Positions 50,934 to 59,380 of a stretch of 64,000 bases of DNA are shown here, piece by piece. The notes below the pieces were generated by a model, which saw nothing but the letters and a program-made list of their open reading frames with translations, was not told the DNA's origin and did no database searches. Position 1 is the stretch's first letter. Each line of letters begins with the position of its first letter. This DNA is from Solirubrobacter sp963792915 (GTDB lineage Bacteria > Actinomycetota > Thermoleophilia > Solirubrobacterales > Solirubrobacteraceae). The position numbers were made by a program, and so were the translations under genes. The stretch spans positions 1,860,001 to 1,924,000 of the forward strand of contig CAWBYD010000003.1 in assembly GCA_963792915.1 (NCBI GenBank), given 5' to 3'.

Positions 50934-51098
50934 ATGACGTTCGCTCACGTCGCCGGTGTGCCGGTCGAGGAACTGCTGCCCGCGGCCATCCCCGTCGCCG
51001 CCGCGATCTGGAACGCCGCGCGCGTGCGGCTGCGGAACGCTCAGCGGCGATATACCGCGAAGAGCAGGCCGCAGAGCAGCGTGGCCGCGCCGAGGTAG
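50934..51098 (+). CDS. small protein of the MTFAHV...PVEE type, probably leaderless (54 aa)
   Basis: ATG at 50934, 3 bp after TATACC and 5 bp after TCTATA, without a ribosome binding site. The sequence MTFAHVAGVPVEELLPAAIP continues with a short hydrophobic helix and a basic tail, ending at TAG 51096-51098. From memory, small actinobacterial proteins opening with a similar (F/A)HV-GxPVEE pattern exist; that is not verified here. It overlaps the 3' end of the convergent flippase gene by 58 bp, so the tail may not be real. Confidence 0.45.
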   Translation: MTFAHVAGVPVEELLPAAIPVAAAIWNAARVRLRNAQRRYTAKSRPQSSVAAPR

Positions 51099-52309
51099 CC
51101 GTACTCGGCGCGCGCCAGCTCGTCGCCGGCGCCGACCAGCATCCAGACGACGAACGCGACCGCGCTGACGAGCCACGCCGCCGCGGCCGCCGGCGCGTGG
51201 TCACGTGCCAGTGCCGCCTGGTTGAACGTGCCGGCGGCCAGGTGCGCGCCCATGCCGAGCGCGACCGCCGCAAGGCCCACGCGGCCGTAGGTGGCGGCGT
51301 CGTCAAACACGATCCCCATCACGAACGGGCCCAGCACCAGCAGCCCGAGCGCGACCGCGCCCGCGAAGCCCGCGATGGCCAGCACCGTGATCCGGATCGC
51401 CTTCTCGAACTCGGCCCGGCCCTCGGTCGCCTCGAGGCCGGCGAGGTGCGGGAGCAGCGAGCCCTGGATGGCCTGGAAGAGCTGCAGCGGCGCGCGCGCG
51501 ATCAGCAGCGCGTTGAACACGTAGCCGGCGACGGCGGCGTTGGCGGCGGTGACGTTGGCGGTCAGCACGCCGGCGTTCAGCAGCGTCTGCTCGGCGGCCA
51601 TGATGCACAGCACCGAGACCGCGAAGCGCCCGCCACGCGCCAGCCCGAGCGCCTCCTCGTCGGTCTCGTTGCGCGCCGCGCCCTCGCGCGGGCGCCGTGA
51701 GAAGGCCAGCGGGACGACGACCAGCGACACGAACGGCGCGGCGGCCATGCCCATCGCCACCACCGACTGCCCGCTGGCGATCCCGATCGCGACCGCCAGC
51801 GCGAACAGCAGCCGCGAGGAGGCCTCCATGAAGACCAGCGCGCCGTAGTAGGCGAACCACTGGTGCCCGGCCAGCCAGCCGCGCGCGAAGTAGCTCGCGG
51901 CGTAGGCCAGCACGCCCACGATCAGCACCCAGTACAGCGCCGCCGAGCCGTCGAACAGGCCGTCTTCGAGCGGTCCCTTCAGCGCGAGCGCGATGACCAG
52001 GAACGTCGTCGCGAACCCGGCCTGGATCAGCAGCGGGGTGCGCAGCGGATGCCCGGTGTGCAGCCCGCGCGCGCGGCGGTCGGCGATCGTGCGCGACAGC
52101 AACTGCTCGATCGGCCGGTAGATCACCGAGACGATCACGAACATCACCGACCACAGGAGCGAGACGCCCTTGTAGTCGACGTCGTTGAGCGCGTAGGAGG
52201 CGACCGAGAAGTACGCGAATGTGACGATCCCGGTCGACGCGATGCCGACCGAGAGGATCTTCGCGCCCGCGCTGTAGCCGGAGGAGCGCCTGGCTGCGGC
52301 GGCGCTCAT
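51041..52309 (-). CDS. polysaccharide flippase-like membrane protein (MOP/Wzx-type)
   Basis: 422 residues with about 12 hydrophobic segments and a basic N-terminus (SSGYSAGAKILSVGIASTGI), the pattern of oligosaccharide flippases (Wzx/MurJ/MATE-like). Further segments include LLWSVMFVIVSVIYRPIEQL, VSLLWS and YGRVGLAAVALGMGAHLAAG. It lies just downstream of a methyltransferase and a GT2 gene in the same orientation, so it probably exports a lipid-linked glycan made by them. ATG at 52309. It overlaps a small convergent gene at its 3' end. Confidence 0.82.
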   Translation of the reverse strand: MSAAAARRSSGYSAGAKILSVGIASTGIVTFAYFSVASYALNDVDYKGVSLLWSVMFVIVSVIYRPIEQLLSRTIADRRARGLHTGHPLRTPLLIQAGFATTFLVIALALKGPLEDGLFDGSAALYWVLIVGVLAYAASYFARGWLAGHQWFAYYGALVFMEASSRLLFALAVAIGIASGQSVVAMGMAAAPFVSLVVVPLAFSRRPREGAARNETDEEALGLARGGRFAVSVLCIMAAEQTLLNAGVLTANVTAANAAVAGYVFNALLIARAPLQLFQAIQGSLLPHLAGLEATEGRAEFEKAIRITVLAIAGFAGAVALGLLVLGPFVMGIVFDDAATYGRVGLAAVALGMGAHLAAGTFNQAALARDHAPAAAAAWLVSAVAFVVWMLVGAGDELARAEYGYLGAATLLCGLLFAVYRR

Positions 52310-52322
52310 GTCTCAGCGCCTA

Positions 52323-52449
52323 GAAGGTCGGATGATCGGGGTGGGGCGGAGGGGATGTCACGCCTTCACCGAAAGGTCGGATGATCGGGGTGGGGCGGAG
52401 GGGATGTCACGCCTTCACCTGTCACGCCTTCACCTGTCACGCCTTCACC
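52323..52449. repeat. tandem repeats duplicating the 3' end of the methyltransferase gene
   Basis: A unit of 48-49 bp (52323-52370 and 52371-52419) is repeated. The 15-bp TGTCACGCCTTCACC occurs four times (52356, 52405, 52420, 52435). On the minus strand each 15-bp copy carries GTG AAG GCG TGA, the last codons and stop of the methyltransferase gene. The array lies between that gene and the flippase start. Confidence 0.8.
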
Positions 52450-53063
52450 AACAGCATGGTCCAGGGGAACGGGGAGCGGATCTCCTCCACCGTCCCGTGC
52501 CGTCCCAGCAACTCGACGAACGCCTTGCGCGACCAGTGGTTGAGGTGCCCGGGCGTGTTCCCGAGGTCCTTCAGGTAGGCGCCGCGCGCCATGTTCAGCC
52601 CGCGCCACAGCGGCTCGCGCGGCACCGACACCAGCAGGTGCCCGCCGCGCGCCACGCGCGCCATCTCGGCCACCGTGTGCTCGGCGTCCGGCACGTGCTC
52701 GAGCACCTCGATCGCCGCCGCCAGCTCGAACTCGGCGTCGGCGAACGGCAGGTGCTCGGCCTTCATGATCCGGTACTCGAGGTTCGGCGCCTGCCGCGTG
52801 GCCCACTCGGCCTGGATCGCGGGGTCCTCGAGGTCGACGCCGACGATCCGGCCGTCGCGCAGGCGCTGCGCCCACTTGTGGGTCAGCACGCCCTCGCCGC
52901 AGCCGACGTCCAGCACCGAGCGCGGCGAGGCCTTGGCCCACAGCTCGTCGAGCGTGCGCTCGAAGCCCGCCATCAGCTTCTTGACGACCGGATTCGAGGA
53001 CCCGTACTTGTCGTAGGTGTTGCCGGTGACCGTGCCCTCGGCATCGCGGGTGATGGTGCTCAT
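52437..53063 (-). CDS. class I SAM-dependent methyltransferase
   Basis: 208 residues with motif I VLDVGCGEGVLTHKWAQRL (about 47-65), motif II VGVDLEDP, and a UbiE/Coq5-like central region (EHLPFADAEFELAAAIEVLE, HVPDAEHTVAEMARVARGGH). ATG at 53063, overlapping the GT2 stop by ATGA, with GAGGCGG upstream. Likely methylates a sugar or lipid carrier in the glycan pathway encoded here. Its stop codon lies in a tandem repeat array. Confidence 0.87.
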   Translation of the reverse strand: MSTITRDAEGTVTGNTYDKYGSSNPVVKKLMAGFERTLDELWAKASPRSVLDVGCGEGVLTHKWAQRLRDGRIVGVDLEDPAIQAEWATRQAPNLEYRIMKAEHLPFADAEFELAAAIEVLEHVPDAEHTVAEMARVARGGHLLVSVPREPLWRGLNMARGAYLKDLGNTPGHLNHWSRKAFVELLGRHGTVEEIRSPFPWTMLLVKA

Positions 53064-54112
53064 AGCTGCACCGCCTCGCGCTCCTCGGTGTGCTCCTTGC
53101 CGCTCGCCTTGGCGCCCGTGGTCGGGGCCTTGCCGTTCGGCGACCCGGGCTCGTAGTGCGAGGGCGGGATGTCGATGTGCAGCTCGATCCGGCGCACGCG
53201 CTCGAAGATCCGCTGCAGCATGATCCGCTGGCCGCTCAGGAGGTCGCCGAGCACGCCGAGCGCGGCGAGCACGACCGCGGCGTTGAACAGCACCGCGCCG
53301 AGGATCAGCGACTGCACGTGGCCCGCGCCGCTGCCGGAGATCCACGCGACGAGGAAGCGCGTCCAGACCGCCACCGCGGCGAGGCCGACCAGCAGTGCGG
53401 TCGTCATGAACACGCGCAGCGGCTCGTACATCGAGTAGATGCGGAAGATCGAGAGCCCGTTGCGGCGCACGTAGGACCACATCGAGGGGAACAGCCGCGA
53501 CTCGCGCGTCTTGGGGTTGGTCCGGATCGGCACGTGGTCGACCGCGACCGTCATCTTGCCCGCCTGGATGATCGTCTCGAGCGTGTAGGTGAACTTCGAG
53601 ACGACCTGGAGCTGCAGCGCGGCCTCGCGGTTGTAGGCGCGGAAGCCGGACGTCGTGTCCGGCACCGTCGTCTGCGAAGCCTGGCGCACGACCCACGACC
53701 CGAAGCGCTGCAGCGACTTCTTCAGCGGGGAGAACTCGTCGATCGTCATCACCTGGCGGTCGCCCACCACCATGTCGGCGTCGCCGGCGAGGATCGGCGC
53801 GACCAGCTTCGCGACGTCCGGCCCGTAGTACTGGTTGTCGGCGTCGGTGTTGACGATCACGTCGGCGCCGAGCTTGAGCGCCGCGTCGAGGCCGGCCTGG
53901 AAGCCGGACGCGAGCCCCTTGTTGTTCGTCAGGCGGACGATGTGGTCGACCCCGTTGGCGCGCGCCACCTCGATCGTGCGGTCAGTCGAGCCGTCGTCGA
54001 TGACGAGCCACTCGACAGCGGCGAAACCGGGGACCTCGCGGGGGAGGTCGGCGAGCGTGACGGGGAGGGTCTCCTCCTCGTCGTAGCACGGGATCTGGAT
54101 GATGAGCTTCAT
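53060..54112 (-). CDS. family 2 glycosyltransferase with C-terminal membrane segments
   Basis: 350 residues. A GT-A domain (about 1-215) has KLIIQIPCYDEEETLPVTLA, the DDGS motif (VIDDGSTDRTIEVA), NNKGLASGFQAGLDAAL and the DAD metal site (VNTDADNQYY). Two TM segments follow (about 245-310: VFMTTALLVGLAAVAVWTRF, LILGAVLFNAAVVLAALGVL), as in polyprenyl-phosphate sugar transferases (DPM1/ArnC-like). ATG at 54112. It is the first gene of a minus-strand operon with the methyltransferase and flippase. It probably loads a sugar on undecaprenyl phosphate for the GT-C enzymes encoded divergently. Confidence 0.88.
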   Translation of the reverse strand: MKLIIQIPCYDEEETLPVTLADLPREVPGFAAVEWLVIDDGSTDRTIEVARANGVDHIVRLTNNKGLASGFQAGLDAALKLGADVIVNTDADNQYYGPDVAKLVAPILAGDADMVVGDRQVMTIDEFSPLKKSLQRFGSWVVRQASQTTVPDTTSGFRAYNREAALQLQVVSKFTYTLETIIQAGKMTVAVDHVPIRTNPKTRESRLFPSMWSYVRRNGLSIFRIYSMYEPLRVFMTTALLVGLAAVAVWTRFLVAWISGSGAGHVQSLILGAVLFNAAVVLAALGVLGDLLSGQRIMLQRIFERVRRIELHIDIPPSHYEPGSPNGKAPTTGAKASGKEHTEEREAVQL

Positions 54113-54240
54113 CGGAACGGGAAAGACGGTAGCGACTGCCGCGGCGTTCGCCGTCTGGGCGCCGCGCCAGCGGGGATGGCGCCGCCCGCGAGTTCGCCTG
54201 CGGCGGCGCATCTCGGTGCCGCCCCGCGGAACTCGCCAGA

Positions 54241-54297
54241 GCATCGCCCTCTGGGCGATGCGGCGAAGTCGCCGGAGCATCGCCCCCTGGGCGATGC
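54241..54297. repeat. REP-like palindrome pair, locus B
   Basis: GCATCGCCC-TCT-GGGCGATGC (54241-54261) and GCATCGCCC-CCT-GGGCGATGC (54277-54297) are two perfect 9-bp hairpins separated by GGCGAAGTCGCCGGA. They are the reverse complement of the unit at 31389-31440, including the flanking bases. Position: between divergent GT2 and GT-C genes. Confidence 0.7.
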
Positions 54298-54315
54298 GGC
54301 ATCCTGTCACCTCGA

Positions 54316-55878
54316 ATGGACGGCTCGACCATCACCCGGCCGCGTCCGGAGCCCGCCTCGCTGCGCTCCGCGCGGCCGCCGGCGGGCCGCGCCGACCGGC
54401 TGGCGCTGATCGCCTTCGCCCTGCTGTGCGTGGGATTCACGATCGGGTTCTTCGTGTTCCCCACGTACCCGGTCTATGACAGCTATTACTCGCTGCTGTG
54501 GGGCCACGACCTGCTGCACGGGCACCCGCTCGTGTTCGACGGGTTCCGCTACCCCACCGAGCACCCGCTGGCCATCGCCGCGGGCGCGATCCTGTCGCTG
54601 CTGGGCGACTCCGGGGATCGCGTATGGGTGGCGCTGATCTTCGCCTCGTTCTTAACACTGGTCGCGGGCGTGTACCGGCTCGGCCGGCTCGCGGCCACGC
54701 CGCTGGTCGGCGCGATCGCGGCGGCGCTGCTGCTGACGCGCTTCGACTACCCGTTCCTCGCCGCGCGCGGCTACGTCGACATCCCGTACATGGCGCTGGT
54801 CGTGTGGGCCGCTGCACTCGAGGCGACGCGCCCGCGCCGCGGCGTGCCCGTGTTCGTGCTGCTGGCGCTGGCCGGGATGCTGCGCCCGGAGGCGTGGTTC
54901 CTGTCGGCGATGTACTGGTGCTGGATGGTCTGGCGCGCCAGCTGGCGCGAGCGGCTGCTCTACACCGTCCTCGCCGCGATCGGCCCGGCGGTCTGGTGCG
55001 GGGTGGACCTCGCGGTCACCGGCAATCCGCTGTTCAGCCTCAAGTACACGTCCGGCTCGGCGGAGGACCTCGGGCGCCAGAAGTCGCTCTCCCAGCTCCC
55101 GGGCGCGGTCCCGGGCTTCTTCGAGGACCTCGTGAAGCTGCCCGTCCTGGCCGCGTCCGGGCTCGGCGCGCTGCTGGCGCTGCTGATGTCCCCGCGCCGC
55201 ATGGTGATGCCGTTCGCGCTGCTGTTCGCGGGCCTCGCGACGTTCGTGGCGATCGGCGTCGCCGGCGCGTCGGTGATCGAGCGCTACCTCGCCGTGCCCG
55301 CGCTGGCGCTGATGATCTTCGCGGCCGTGGCGCTCGGCGGCTGGACGATGCTGGCCCGCGGCGCCGTGCGCACCGCCTGGATGGCCGCCGCAGGGCTGAT
55401 CGTCGTCGCCGGGATCGCCTACACGGCCACGCACCTGAACCTGTCGCGCTTCGACAACGAGCTGCGGTTCCGCGGGCAGGCCCATCAGGACCTCACCGCG
55501 GTGCTCGAAGATCCGCGCGTGCAGGCGGGGTTGAAGTGCGGGCCGCTGACCGGGCCCAACCACAAGATCGTGCCGGACTCGCGCTGGATCGCCGGGCTGG
55601 GCGACGGCAAGGTGCTGGCGCGCGAATGGGTCCAGCGGATCGAACAGCAGGAGGCCGACGCGGCCGCCGGCAAGCCGGGGGCCAAGCACCCGCCGGCGAA
55701 GGACCTCGCGCTGGCGCGCAGCGTCGGCAAGGGCGTCGCGATCGTCGTCACCAGCCGCTTCGCGATCTTCAAGCACGCGTGGAGCGACGCCAGCGACGAC
55801 CCGATCAACCAGGTGCCGCCGGCCGGCTTCACGCGCACCGCGACCTCGCGCTTCTATGCCGCCTACGTTCGCTGCTGA
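54316..55878 (+). CDS. GT-C-type membrane glycosyltransferase (520 aa)
   Basis: About ten hydrophobic segments. After the first TM (LALIAFALLCVGFTIGFFVF) comes an acidic loop (YPVYDSYYSLLWGHDLLHG) in the place of the GT-C catalytic Asp. The C-terminal 120 residues are soluble and carry KCGPLTGPNHKIVPDSRWIA. No closer family assignment. It is the first gene of a plus-strand cluster with the second GT-C enzyme and the SanA/YdcF-like gene, and is divergent from GT2. Confidence 0.8.
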   Translation: MDGSTITRPRPEPASLRSARPPAGRADRLALIAFALLCVGFTIGFFVFPTYPVYDSYYSLLWGHDLLHGHPLVFDGFRYPTEHPLAIAAGAILSLLGDSGDRVWVALIFASFLTLVAGVYRLGRLAATPLVGAIAAALLLTRFDYPFLAARGYVDIPYMALVVWAAALEATRPRRGVPVFVLLALAGMLRPEAWFLSAMYWCWMVWRASWRERLLYTVLAAIGPAVWCGVDLAVTGNPLFSLKYTSGSAEDLGRQKSLSQLPGAVPGFFEDLVKLPVLAASGLGALLALLMSPRRMVMPFALLFAGLATFVAIGVAGASVIERYLAVPALALMIFAAVALGGWTMLARGAVRTAWMAAAGLIVVAGIAYTATHLNLSRFDNELRFRGQAHQDLTAVLEDPRVQAGLKCGPLTGPNHKIVPDSRWIAGLGDGKVLAREWVQRIEQQEADAAAGKPGAKHPPAKDLALARSVGKGVAIVVTSRFAIFKHAWSDASDDPINQVPPAGFTRTATSRFYAAYVRC

Positions 55879-55886
55879 GCCGGCGC

Positions 55887-57596
55887 GTGGCTGACGCCGC
55901 GGTGATGGAGACCGCCGAGGCGCCGGCCGCACCGGCACCCCGACGCTCGCTCGTCTGGCCGGCGACGCTGCTCGCGCTGTTCGCGGGCGCGCTGGTTCTG
56001 CGCCTCGTCGGCCTGCGCACGGGCCTCCCGTACGTCTACAACGCCGACGAGAACGCGCACTTCGTGCCGCGCGCGGTCGGGATGTTCGGCCACAGCCTGA
56101 ACCCCGACTACTTCATCAACCCGCCCGCCTACACGTACCTGGTGCACGTGCTGTTCGCGCTGCGCTGGGGGACCGATCCGGCGACCGTCGGCGGCGCCTA
56201 CGCGGCCGACCCGACCGGCGCGTTCACGATCGCGCGCGCCGCGACCGGCGCGCTCGGCGCGCTCGCCGTGCCGTTCACCGCGATCGCCGGCGCGCGGCTG
56301 TTCGGCGACCGCCGGACCGGCGCGCTGGCCGGCGCGCTGCTGGCGGTCGCGTTCCTGCCCGTCCACTACGGCCACTTCGCGCTCAACGATGCGCCGACGC
56401 TGGCGCCCGCCGCGCTTGCGCTGGTCGGGATCGCCGGGATCTACTCGACCGGCCGCACGCGCGACTACGCGCTGGCGGCGCTCGCGCTCGGGCTCGCCAT
56501 CGCGACCAAGTACACGGCCGGCATCCTCGTGCTGACGCTCGCGGCCGCCGCGCTCGCGTCGCCGGTGGCGCACGCGCGGGCGCGCCACCTCGCGCTGGCG
56601 GTGGGGCTGATCGTCGCGGGCTTCCTCGTCGCCAACCCGTACGCGCTGCTCGACCACAAGGCGTTCCAGGACGGCCTGACCAAGCAGACCGAGACGGCCG
56701 GCGACGAGGGCGGCAAGCTCGGCCTGGCCAACTCCTCGGGCTGGCGCTACTACCTCGGCACGAGCACGTGGGGGTTCGGCTGGCTGCCGTCGCTGGCCGC
56801 GCTCGGCGGCGCGATCGCGCTGCTGGTGCGCCGCCGCGGGCTGGCCTTCGTCCTGCTGCCGGCGCCGCTCGTCCTGTTCGCCTACCTCGGCCACCAGTCG
56901 CGCTTCTTCGCGCGCTGGATGCTGCCCGTCTACCCGCTGCTCGCACTGCTGGCGGCGTGGGCCGTGGTGGCGCTGGCGAGCCGCGTGCGCTGGCGCGTGG
57001 CGCTCCCCGCCGCCGCCGTGATCGTGTGCCTGCAGGGGCTCGTGTTCAGCGTCCACAACGACCTCGTGCTGGCGCGCGCCGACACCCGGGCGCTGGCGCG
57101 CGAGTGGATGGTCGCGAACATCCCGGCGGGCGCGAAGATCGTCATCGAGCCGATCGCGCCCGACCAGTGGGCCGCCGACCCGGGCGTGTTCAATCCCGCC
57201 ACCGGCAGCGGGAACCGCTGGAACAAGTGGCGCACGTCGCGCTCGCGGGTCAACAACGACGGCACGCTCTCGAGCGTCGCGCGCGTCGTCAAGCTCGAGG
57301 ACTACGAGCGCACGACGCGCCCGGACCTGGTGCGCGCGTACCGCGACGGCGGCTTCTGCTGGGTCGTCACCGGCTCGACGCAGACCGGGCGCGCCTACGC
57401 GGACCCCAAGCAGGTCCCGCAGGCGATCGCCTACTACGACACGCTCAAGCGCGAGGCCGACGTCCGCTTCCACGTCAAGCCTGAGTCGGGAAGCGTGCCG
57501 TTCTCGTTCGACGACTCGTTCGACTACCTGCCGCTCTCATACACGCGTCCCGGCCCAGAGGTGATCATCTACCGCCTGCGAAACTGCACACCATGA
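55887..57596 (+). CDS. GT-C-type membrane glycosyltransferase, PMT-like (569 aa)
   Basis: GTG at 55887 (ATG at 55905 is an alternative). About 11 hydrophobic segments. After TM1 the loop YNADENAHFVPRAVGMFGHS holds the Asp-Glu pair that binds metal and lipid-linked sugar in PMT-type enzymes. FINPPAYTYLVHVLFALRWG follows. The C-terminal 150 residues are extracytoplasmic (NIPAGAKIVIEPIAPDQWAA). It starts 8 bp after the first GT-C gene and overlaps the next gene by ATGA. Substrate unknown. Confidence 0.82.
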   Translation: MADAAVMETAEAPAAPAPRRSLVWPATLLALFAGALVLRLVGLRTGLPYVYNADENAHFVPRAVGMFGHSLNPDYFINPPAYTYLVHVLFALRWGTDPATVGGAYAADPTGAFTIARAATGALGALAVPFTAIAGARLFGDRRTGALAGALLAVAFLPVHYGHFALNDAPTLAPAALALVGIAGIYSTGRTRDYALAALALGLAIATKYTAGILVLTLAAAALASPVAHARARHLALAVGLIVAGFLVANPYALLDHKAFQDGLTKQTETAGDEGGKLGLANSSGWRYYLGTSTWGFGWLPSLAALGGAIALLVRRRGLAFVLLPAPLVLFAYLGHQSRFFARWMLPVYPLLALLAAWAVVALASRVRWRVALPAAAVIVCLQGLVFSVHNDLVLARADTRALAREWMVANIPAGAKIVIEPIAPDQWAADPGVFNPATGSGNRWNKWRTSRSRVNNDGTLSSVARVVKLEDYERTTRPDLVRAYRDGGFCWVVTGSTQTGRAYADPKQVPQAIAYYDTLKREADVRFHVKPESGSVPFSFDDSFDYLPLSYTRPGPEVIIYRLRNCTP

Positions 57597-58252
57597 AGCG
57601 GTTGGTGATCGCCTGCTTGCTGGTCGGGCTGCTCGCGCTCGCGGTGCCGAACGCGATCGTCTGGCTCGGCGGGCGCGGTCCGGTGACGAGCGATCCGGCG
57701 CGCGTCCCGCACGCCCAGGCCGCGCTCGTGCTGGGCGCGCAGGTCTACCCCGACGGGCGGCCGAGCCCGATGCTGGCCGACCGCGTCGCGGCCGCCGAGG
57801 AGCTCTACCGCGCCGGGCGCGTCGACAAGCTGCTGCTCTCCGGCGACCACTCGCGCGTCGACTACGACGAGGTCGGGACGATGCGCCGGATCATGCTCGC
57901 CGACGGCATCCCGGCGCGCGACATCTTCACCGACCACGCGGGCTTCGACACATGGGACTCGGCGCAGCGCGCCGCCCGCGTGTTCGACGTCCACAGCGCC
58001 GTCGTCGTCACCCAGGGCTTCCACATGGCCCGCGCGCTCTACGACGCGCGCCGCGCCGGCCTGCACGTGACAGGCTTCTCCGCCGACCGCCGCCGCTACG
58101 GCACCGTGATGGCCAAGCTGAGGGTCCGCGAGCTCGCCGCGCGCGTGAAGGCGTTCGGCGACACGGTGACCGGCGCGCAGCCGCACTTCCTCGGGCCCAT
58201 TCACCCGATAACGGGGGATGGGAGAGGAAGCTGGGGGCCACTAAGGTCTTAG
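57593..58252 (+). CDS. SanA/YdcF-like DUF218 family protein (219 aa)
   Basis: Starts at ATG 57593, overlapping the GT-C stop (ATGA). One N-terminal TM (LVIACLLVGLLALAVPNAIV) anchors a DUF218 domain (about 40-190). Motifs are QAALVLGAQVYPDGRPSPML, KLLLSGDHSRVDYDEVGTMR, DHAGFDTWDSAQRAARVFDV and VVVTQGFHMARALYDARRAG. SanA (vancomycin resistance at high temperature) and YdcF are the reference members; the reaction is not settled. Its coupling to GT-C enzymes suggests an envelope role. Ends 5 bp before ribD. Confidence 0.88.
   Translation: MKRLVIACLLVGLLALAVPNAIVWLGGRGPVTSDPARVPHAQAALVLGAQVYPDGRPSPMLADRVAAAEELYRAGRVDKLLLSGDHSRVDYDEVGTMRRIMLADGIPARDIFTDHAGFDTWDSAQRAARVFDVHSAVVVTQGFHMARALYDARRAGLHVTGFSADRRRYGTVMAKLRVRELAARVKAFGDTVTGAQPHFLGPIHPITGDGRGSWGPLRS
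58242..58247 (+). promoter_or_regulatory. -10-like box for leaderless ribD
   Basis: TAAGGT ends 9 bp before the GTG at 58257 and lies in the last codons of the DUF218 gene. No Shine-Dalgarno and no FMN riboswitch-like sequence precede ribD. Confidence 0.4.
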
Positions 58253-58256
58253 GTAC

Positions 58257-59378
58257 GTGACCACGCTGCTCGCCACCGACCAGCAGCACCTCGCTCGGGC
58301 GCTCGAGCTGGCGGAGGGCGGGCGCGGGCGCACCAGCCCGAACCCCCTCGTCGGCGCCGTGATCGTGCGCGACGGCGAGGTCCTCGGCGAGGGCTTCCAC
58401 GCCGAGCTCGGGGGCGCGCACGCCGAGCGCGCCGCGATCGCCGCCGCCGGCGGGGCGGACCTGCGCGGCGCGACGCTGTACGTCTCGCTCGAACCGTGCT
58501 GCCATACCGGCCGCACGCCGCCCTGCACGGAGGCGATCCTCGCGGCGGGCATCGCGCGCGTCGTCGTCGCCTCCGACGACCCGACCGATAAGGCGGCCGG
58601 CCGCGGGCCGGGCATCCTGCGCGACGAGGGCGTCGAGGTGACCGTCGCCGACGGCGAGCTCGCGGCGCGGGCGCGGCTGCTCAACCAGCCGTTCCGCAAG
58701 CACGCGCGCACGGGCCGGCCGTGGGTGCTGTTCAAGTCCGCGATGACGCTCGACGGCAAGGTCGCGACCCGCACCGGGGACTCCAAGTGGATCTCCGGCG
58801 AGGACTCGCGCCGGCTGTCTCACCACTGGCGCGCCGAGTGCGACGCGGTCGCCGTGGGGATCGGCACCGCGCTGACCGACGACCCGCAGCTGACGGCCCG
58901 CGTCGAGGGCATCACGCGCCAGCCGCGCCGGATCGTGTTCGACTCCGAGGCGCGCCTGCCGCTGGACTCCCAGCTCGTCCGCGGCGCCGCCGACGTGCCG
59001 CTGACCGTCGTGATCTCGCGCGCCGCCCCGCGCACCGCGGCCGACTCGCTGGAGATCGCCGGTGCCGACGTGATCGTCGCCACCGGAGCGAACGAGCCCC
59101 ACCGCGTGCGCAACGCGCTCTCCCAGCTCGGCGCGGCGGGACTGACGTCGATCCTGCTCGAGGGCGGCCCGCACCTGGCCGGCGCGTTCCTGGACGCCAG
59201 CGAGGTCGACGAGATCCGCCTGTTCGTCGCGCCCGTCCTGCTCGGCGGCTCGAGCGCGCGCGACCCGCTGGAGGGCGCGGGCGCCGAGCGCATCGCCTCC
59301 GCCGTGCGCGCGCTCTCGCTCGAATGCAGCCGCGTCGCCGACGACGTGCTGATCACCGCCCGCATGCGGGAGTGGTAG
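58257..59378 (+). CDS. ribD: bifunctional riboflavin deaminase/reductase RibD
   Basis: Deaminates the GTP cyclohydrolase II product and reduces its ribosyl group. Of its 373 residues, the N-terminal deaminase (about 1-145) has the zinc motif AHAERAAIAAAGG and PCCHTGRTPPC. The C-terminal reductase (about 150-373) has VLFKSAMTLDGKVATRTGDS and LLEGGPHLAGAFL. The GTG at 58257 is supported by TAAGGT 9 bp upstream. First gene of the riboflavin operon; 2 bp separate it from ribE. Confidence 0.94.
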   Translation: MTTLLATDQQHLARALELAEGGRGRTSPNPLVGAVIVRDGEVLGEGFHAELGGAHAERAAIAAAGGADLRGATLYVSLEPCCHTGRTPPCTEAILAAGIARVVVASDDPTDKAAGRGPGILRDEGVEVTVADGELAARARLLNQPFRKHARTGRPWVLFKSAMTLDGKVATRTGDSKWISGEDSRRLSHHWRAECDAVAVGIGTALTDDPQLTARVEGITRQPRRIVFDSEARLPLDSQLVRGAADVPLTVVISRAAPRTAADSLEIAGADVIVATGANEPHRVRNALSQLGAAGLTSILLEGGPHLAGAFLDASEVDEIRLFVAPVLLGGSSARDPLEGAGAERIASAVRALSLECSRVADDVLITARMREW

Positions 59379-59380
59379 CC

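Noticed and set aside
52323..52449. Short direct repeats as possible CRISPR or attachment sites
   Set aside because: No unique spacers, no integrase, and each copy matches the end of the adjacent gene; simple tandem duplication fits better.
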